Source: Rhodococcus sp. H36-A4
GTDB lineage: Bacteria; Actinomycetota; Actinomycetes; Mycobacteriales; Mycobacteriaceae
NCBI RefSeq assembly: GCF_027158005.1
Contig: NZ_JAPVLQ010000005.1
Coordinates: 414,689 to 478,688, forward strand
Direction: 5' to 3'
DNA: 64,000 nucleotides
Under the pieces are notes generated by a model. The model was not told the origin of the DNA, made no database searches, and saw nothing but the letters and a program-made list of their open reading frames with translations. The position numbers and the translations under genes were made by a program. Shown here one piece after another: positions 60,693 through 64,000 of the stretch; position 1 is the stretch's first letter, and each line of letters starts with the position of its first letter.

Positions 60693-61510
60693 CAGTCCAA
60701 CTTCTCGCAACCGACCTCGATGGCACCCTGCTTCGCTCGGACAGAACCATCTCAGCGCGTACCTCCGAAGCAATGGCGGCGGCACAGGCGTCGGGGATCG
60801 AGGTCGTCTGGGCCACGGCCCGCGCACGCCATTCGATCGACGAGTTGGCTGCCTCCTGTGGATTCACAGGTAAGGCCATCGGTGCCAACGGCGCAGTCGT
60901 GCTCGACCTCGCCGACGGCACGCCGGTCATCACCGAGACGACCGGAATCGAATCCGACGTCGTAACCACTGCTATGACCAGGGTTCGCGAGCTGGTTCCC
61001 GGAGTCGCCTTCGCCACGGTCGGTCCGACTCGGTTCGTCGCCGAGCACGACTATGCAGCGATGTGTGTCTTTGCGGACCATCATCGACATCCCCACGAGA
61101 TGGACGTCTCGGTCGACGTGTTGGCCGCGGCGTCGGAGCAGACCGTCAAGATCGTCGCCCGACATCCGGAGCTGGCAAGCGTCGACCTGTTCCACGCTGT
61201 CCTGGCAGCAGGGGTAGGGGGAGTGGAGCTGACCCATTCGGGCGCGCCGTATATAGAGATGTCCGCTGCAGGCGTGTCGAAAGCCAGTGCGCTATCGGTG
61301 CTGTGTGCGGAACTCGGGATCGAGCGAGCTGCCGTCGCGGCTGTGGGTGACGCGTTCAACGACCTACCGATGCTGGGCTGGGCGGGTACTGCCTTGACCA
61401 CTGCTAACGCGATGGCCGAGATCAAGGCTGTCGCACATCGCGTGCTGCATTCGAACGATGACGACGGCGTCGCGGGGTACTTGGAAGAGCTCGTCGCCGA
61501 CCGTCGATGA
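60689..61510 (+). CDS. HAD-superfamily (Cof-type) hydrolase
   Basis: A 273-residue phosphatase. The HAD motif I is LLATDLDGTLLRSD (residues 5-18), motif II AFATVGPT region and motif III VGDAFNDLPML near 222 give the catalytic Asp and Mg-binding residues; the insertion between them is the Cof-type cap. Substrate is unknown. The GTG start overlaps the preceding stop (GTGA). A terminator hairpin follows. Confidence 0.92.
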   Translation: MTVQLLATDLDGTLLRSDRTISARTSEAMAAAQASGIEVVWATARARHSIDELAASCGFTGKAIGANGAVVLDLADGTPVITETTGIESDVVTTAMTRVRELVPGVAFATVGPTRFVAEHDYAAMCVFADHHRHPHEMDVSVDVLAAASEQTVKIVARHPELASVDLFHAVLAAGVGGVELTHSGAPYIEMSAAGVSKASALSVLCAELGIERAAVAAVGDAFNDLPMLGWAGTALTTANAMAEIKAVAHRVLHSNDDDGVAGYLEELVADRR

Positions 61511-61546
61511 CGGAACTACCTCGGACAGGCGCCGCTCTTCGAGAGT

Positions 61547-61570
61547 GTGCCGGGTGAAGAGGCCCGGCAC
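61547..61570 (+). terminator. Terminator after the HAD hydrolase gene
   Basis: GTGCCGGG at 61547-61554 pairs with CCCGGCAC at 61563-61570 across an eight-base loop, 37 bases after the HAD stop. No T-tract. Confidence 0.7.
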
Positions 61571-61633
61571 TCCGTGAGCAGCGCGCACTTACGATTGAAA
61601 TCCTATTGTCTCGAAACGTCAGGAGATGTACGG

Positions 61634-62170
61634 GTGGAACAGAGCAGTGGATCCAATCGCATGACCGTCGCCGAGTATCTTGCGGCGCACGCCGTAGCGG
61701 TGACATCCGTCGATCGTGCTCAGGCCGCGTCACTCGGCATCGAGGCCCCCGTACCCGCTGGATGGCAAGCGGCGCCCGAAGAACAATTCCCCGGTGCTAC
61801 CCAGGTTCTTGTCGAGCCAGGTCTGGTCGAAGGTGGCTTCGCACCCAACGCCGTATTACTTGTGGGCTCGCTGTCCACTCGAATCGACGCCGATGCTCTC
61901 CTCGACTGCAGCTTTACCGACGCCCGCGCGATGGAGGGTTGGGCCGAAGCAGAGGCGAACTCCGACCCGTTCGGTGGCCATCCATCGCGGTTCATCAGTG
62001 GAACGTTCGTCGCCGAGCAGTGGGAACTGGCCGTCACGACCCGGTACATCGTCGTGCAGAGCGAAACGCAGTATCTGGTTCAACTCACGGTGACCACCTT
62101 CGCTGACCACGCCGACAAGCTTGCATTCGACATCGATGCGATCAACAGTGGCCTTCTGAACGCAGTCTGA
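61634..62170 (+). CDS. LpqN/LpqT-like protein
   Basis: A 178-residue protein resembling the LpqN/LpqT family of mycobacterial lipoproteins and cell-wall proteins, seen in VPAGWQAAPEE and NAVLLVGSLS and in the C-terminal TTRYIVVQSETQYLVQLTVT. No lipobox or signal peptide is visible in this copy, so it may be cytoplasmic or non-acylated. AGGAGA lies seven bases before GTG 61634, which fixes the start. Role unknown. Confidence 0.72.
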   Translation: MEQSSGSNRMTVAEYLAAHAVAVTSVDRAQAASLGIEAPVPAGWQAAPEEQFPGATQVLVEPGLVEGGFAPNAVLLVGSLSTRIDADALLDCSFTDARAMEGWAEAEANSDPFGGHPSRFISGTFVAEQWELAVTTRYIVVQSETQYLVQLTVTTFADHADKLAFDIDAINSGLLNAV

Positions 62171-62206
62171 GCCTTGCCGAAGCGCTGTCGCTACTAAGGT
62201 CGAGTG

Positions 62207-63625
62207 ATGCGGAATCGCACTGGACGCGTGCGGCACCTGACTCTGGTGCCGGACCTGTTGGACGGCTCGGACAGTCCGGACCTCGAGATCGCCGACGATA
62301 CGTTCAGCAACGCGTCCGGCGGTTACGGCGCTCCGGTCGCGAGGTACACGATTCGCGTCTCCTTGGACGGCGTCGAGCCGGCAGTATGGCGAAGGTTCGA
62401 GGTCCGGTCGGACCTCTTACTCCCCGAATTTCATCAGGTGCTGCAGCTGGTCATGGGGTGGAACGCTGCTCATTCGCACCGCTACCGGCTGCGGAAATCA
62501 GTGGCTGTCATGCGATACGACTTCGAGACCTCGCTGGTCGAAGCAGGGTCGGTAATCAACGAACAGCACGTCAGGTTGGATAGCGTTCTCGACAAAGAGG
62601 GCGACGTCATCGGCTACGAATACGATTTCGGCGACGGGTGGAAGCACACGGTCGAACTCGAATCCCTCATCGAGTATCACGAGGATCTTCGTAGCCTGTG
62701 CCTCGACGGCGAACGTGCGTGTCCGCCCGAGAATAGCGGAGGACCCGTCGGTTATCGCCATCTACTCGATGTACTCGGAGACCCTGACCACGCGGAATAC
62801 GAAAGCACGCGGGAATCAGCTGGACCGTTCGTCCCCGAGCAGTTCGACGTAGCTCGCGTCAACGAAGGGTTTCGGGCTGGGGCTCCCGTGCGGTCGGCCG
62901 AGGTCGAGGCAGCCGTCGCGTCGCAGTTGATCGCGCGGCTCTTCGGGACCGCCCAGCCAGACCACATGCCCGCTCTGCTGGCGCTGCTGCCGCGATGTGA
63001 GCTCACCATCGAAAGCTCTATCGATTTACCGGTTGCAACCGCGGCGATGAAAAAACTTTCGTGGTTGCTCGAGCTCGTAGGTGACACCGGATTGCAGTTG
63101 GCGCCCGGAGGCTATTTTCCGCCGGCAGCTGTCGAAGCCATGCGCGTCGATCTCGAATGGGGACTGGGGTGGATCGGATCCAGCCTTCGTGAGGTCGACA
63201 ATCACCAGGTCGCCGATCTGCGCAATGCCGCCAAACGTCTCGGTCTGGTGCGCGTCCTCAAAGGCGCTTTGGTACGCACGAAAGCGGGAACTCGATATGC
63301 CGACGACCCCATCGGCCTCTGGAGGCATTGTGCGTCGCGAATCCCTTTGGGCAAGGAAGCTCATGAGATCGACGGCGGAACGCTGTTTCTCGTCGCGCTA
63401 GCGTCGTCGGCATCCGCAACCCAACGGAACGCGATGATCGTGGAGACGATGCAAGCGTTGGGGTGGGGGACCAACAAATTGGTCGACGCCCACACCGCGG
63501 CACAACCGACAGTCGACTTCTTGGACCTGATCGGCGCACACGGGCCGTCGCTGTACTTCCGAAGCGAGGTGTTCGACGCGCCCAGTTGGTCGAGACGATT
63601 CGCTCGCGATGCCTTGCGAAGTTGA
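62207..63625 (+). CDS. pRiA4b ORF-3-family protein
   Basis: A 472-residue protein. Residues about 40-215 match the plasmid pRiA4b ORF-3 domain: RVSLDGVEPAVWRRFEVRSD, then MGWNAAHSHRYRL, EYDFGDGWKHTVELES and CPPENSGGPVGYRHLLDVL. The remaining 250 residues are mixed helix and match no family I recognise. ATG 62207 is preferred over GTG 62204, with AAGG seven bases upstream. The domain is common in mobile elements and bacterial chromosomes; function is unknown. It is the last gene before the rRNA promoter. Confidence 0.85.
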   Translation: MRNRTGRVRHLTLVPDLLDGSDSPDLEIADDTFSNASGGYGAPVARYTIRVSLDGVEPAVWRRFEVRSDLLLPEFHQVLQLVMGWNAAHSHRYRLRKSVAVMRYDFETSLVEAGSVINEQHVRLDSVLDKEGDVIGYEYDFGDGWKHTVELESLIEYHEDLRSLCLDGERACPPENSGGPVGYRHLLDVLGDPDHAEYESTRESAGPFVPEQFDVARVNEGFRAGAPVRSAEVEAAVASQLIARLFGTAQPDHMPALLALLPRCELTIESSIDLPVATAAMKKLSWLLELVGDTGLQLAPGGYFPPAAVEAMRVDLEWGLGWIGSSLREVDNHQVADLRNAAKRLGLVRVLKGALVRTKAGTRYADDPIGLWRHCASRIPLGKEAHEIDGGTLFLVALASSASATQRNAMIVETMQALGWGTNKLVDAHTAAQPTVDFLDLIGAHGPSLYFRSEVFDAPSWSRRFARDALRS

Positions 63626-63812
63626 TGTACGCCGTTGACCAGGCGATTTGGAGATGGCGTCAGAGTCGCGTAACTTTTGTCGAGTCAGAGCGACACGGAC
63701 ACCGACCCGGACCGAGAGGTACGGGACACGAGGTTGTACGGGGTTTGCACTGAAAATCTTGGTTCGGCAAGATCATGTTGTCGTGCGACGGTGGTTCGAT
63801 GTGACGGGGTTA
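63626..63812. other. Upstream region of the rRNA operon
   Basis: No gene is seen between the pRiA4b-type protein and the rRNA promoter. A small hairpin (ATCTTG/CAAGAT, 63756-63773) and an AC-rich stretch lie here; further promoters are possible but not clear. Confidence 0.5.
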
Positions 63813-63841
63813 TTGACTCGGTCGCTTGGATTAGCTAGGCT
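63813..63841 (+). promoter_or_regulatory. Ribosomal RNA operon promoter
   Basis: -35 TTGACT at 63813-63818 and -10 TAGGCT at 63836-63841 are separated by exactly 17 bases, a strong actinobacterial rrn-type promoter. GGTTGCCCC follows, as in mycobacterial rrn P1. Transcription should begin near 63848, reading off the right edge. Confidence 0.85.
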
Positions 63842-64000
63842 GGAACGGTTGCCCCAGGCGCTGCGAGAACATTGTTTTCGTGGGTGTGTGGTGTGTGCGT
63901 GTTCTTTGAGAACTCAACAGTGTGTCGATGAATGTCAGTGCCGAATTTTGTATTTGGTGAAAGCATCCGATGTCGATGATCATCCGCTTGTGGTGGTTAT
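63842..64000 (+). ncRNA. 5' leader of the 16S rRNA precursor (start of rrn operon)
   Basis: Contains GTTCTTTGAGAACTCAACAG at 63901-63920, a sequence conserved in actinobacterial rRNA leaders that mycobacteria carry as TTTGAGAACTCAA, involved in processing and antitermination. The mature 16S start is not reached before position 64000. Confidence 0.8.

Overview
The window is high-GC DNA with dense gene packing, frequent GTG and TTG starts, and strong hairpin terminators without T-tracts. Together with mycobacterial-type genes (multifunctional kgd, FadE, FadD15-like and EchA enzymes, an F420-type LLM oxidoreductase, an Rv0805-like phosphodiesterase beside a CpsY/Stealth gene, an LpqN-like protein, a mycothiol-type DinB protein) it points to a mycolic-acid-group actinobacterium, most likely Rhodococcus or a close relative. 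The right edge holds an actinobacterial rRNA-operon promoter and leader; the 16S gene itself lies beyond it. I found no tRNA, insertion sequence, prophage or CRISPR array.

Layout. 1-8545 (minus): the N-terminal three quarters of 2-oxoglutarate dehydrogenase/decarboxylase, a large fused ABC exporter and a two-gene ABC exporter. 8637-13264: LLM oxidoreductase with an EcsC-like protein, an AraC regulator with a VOC protein, a glutathionyl-hydroquinone-reductase-like enzyme and a GNAT-like protein. 13412-21733: cold-shock protein, acyl-CoA dehydrogenase, enoyl-CoA hydratase, adenine/adenosine deaminase, a membrane molybdenum-cofactor protein, a sugar-lactone oxidase with divergent TetR regulator, and a PLP enzyme. 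21730-29835: a Cas4-like nuclease/helicase fusion, an alpha/beta hydrolase, long-chain acyl-CoA synthetase and a DEAD-box RNA helicase. 29957-33279 (minus): histidine phosphatase, RidA, a substrate-binding/permease fusion and its ATPase, apparently one operon. 33355-36732: two acyl-CoA dehydrogenases and a cAMP-type phosphodiesterase. 36729-41152: Stealth/CpsY, VanZ-like, methyltransferase, quinone reductase and a DinB-like protein. 41177-44028 (minus): an iron-sulfur photolyase, SDR and SRPBCC group. 44175-47612: PhoD, TrhO and an RluA-type synthase. 47702-53167: a single-chain carboxylase with eukaryote-like architecture. 53997-63625: a giant helicase-nuclease, NAD(P)-binding protein, membrane metallophosphoesterase, HAD hydrolase, LpqN-like protein and a pRiA4b ORF-3 family protein.

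The window is mostly core metabolism (fatty-acid activation, oxidation and carboxylation; TCA cycle; RNA modification) with scattered accessory genes. The strongest leads are the 1577-residue SF1 helicase with a C-terminal MTES_1575/Vsr-like nuclease (a possible single-gene anti-phage system), the single-chain carboxylase, a molybdoprotein with five membrane helices of which the last carries a twin-arginine motif, a photolyase-SDR-SRPBCC operon that may be light induced, and a fused ABC exporter with one canonical and one degenerate ATP site. All functions are inferred by reading the sequence; no database search was possible.
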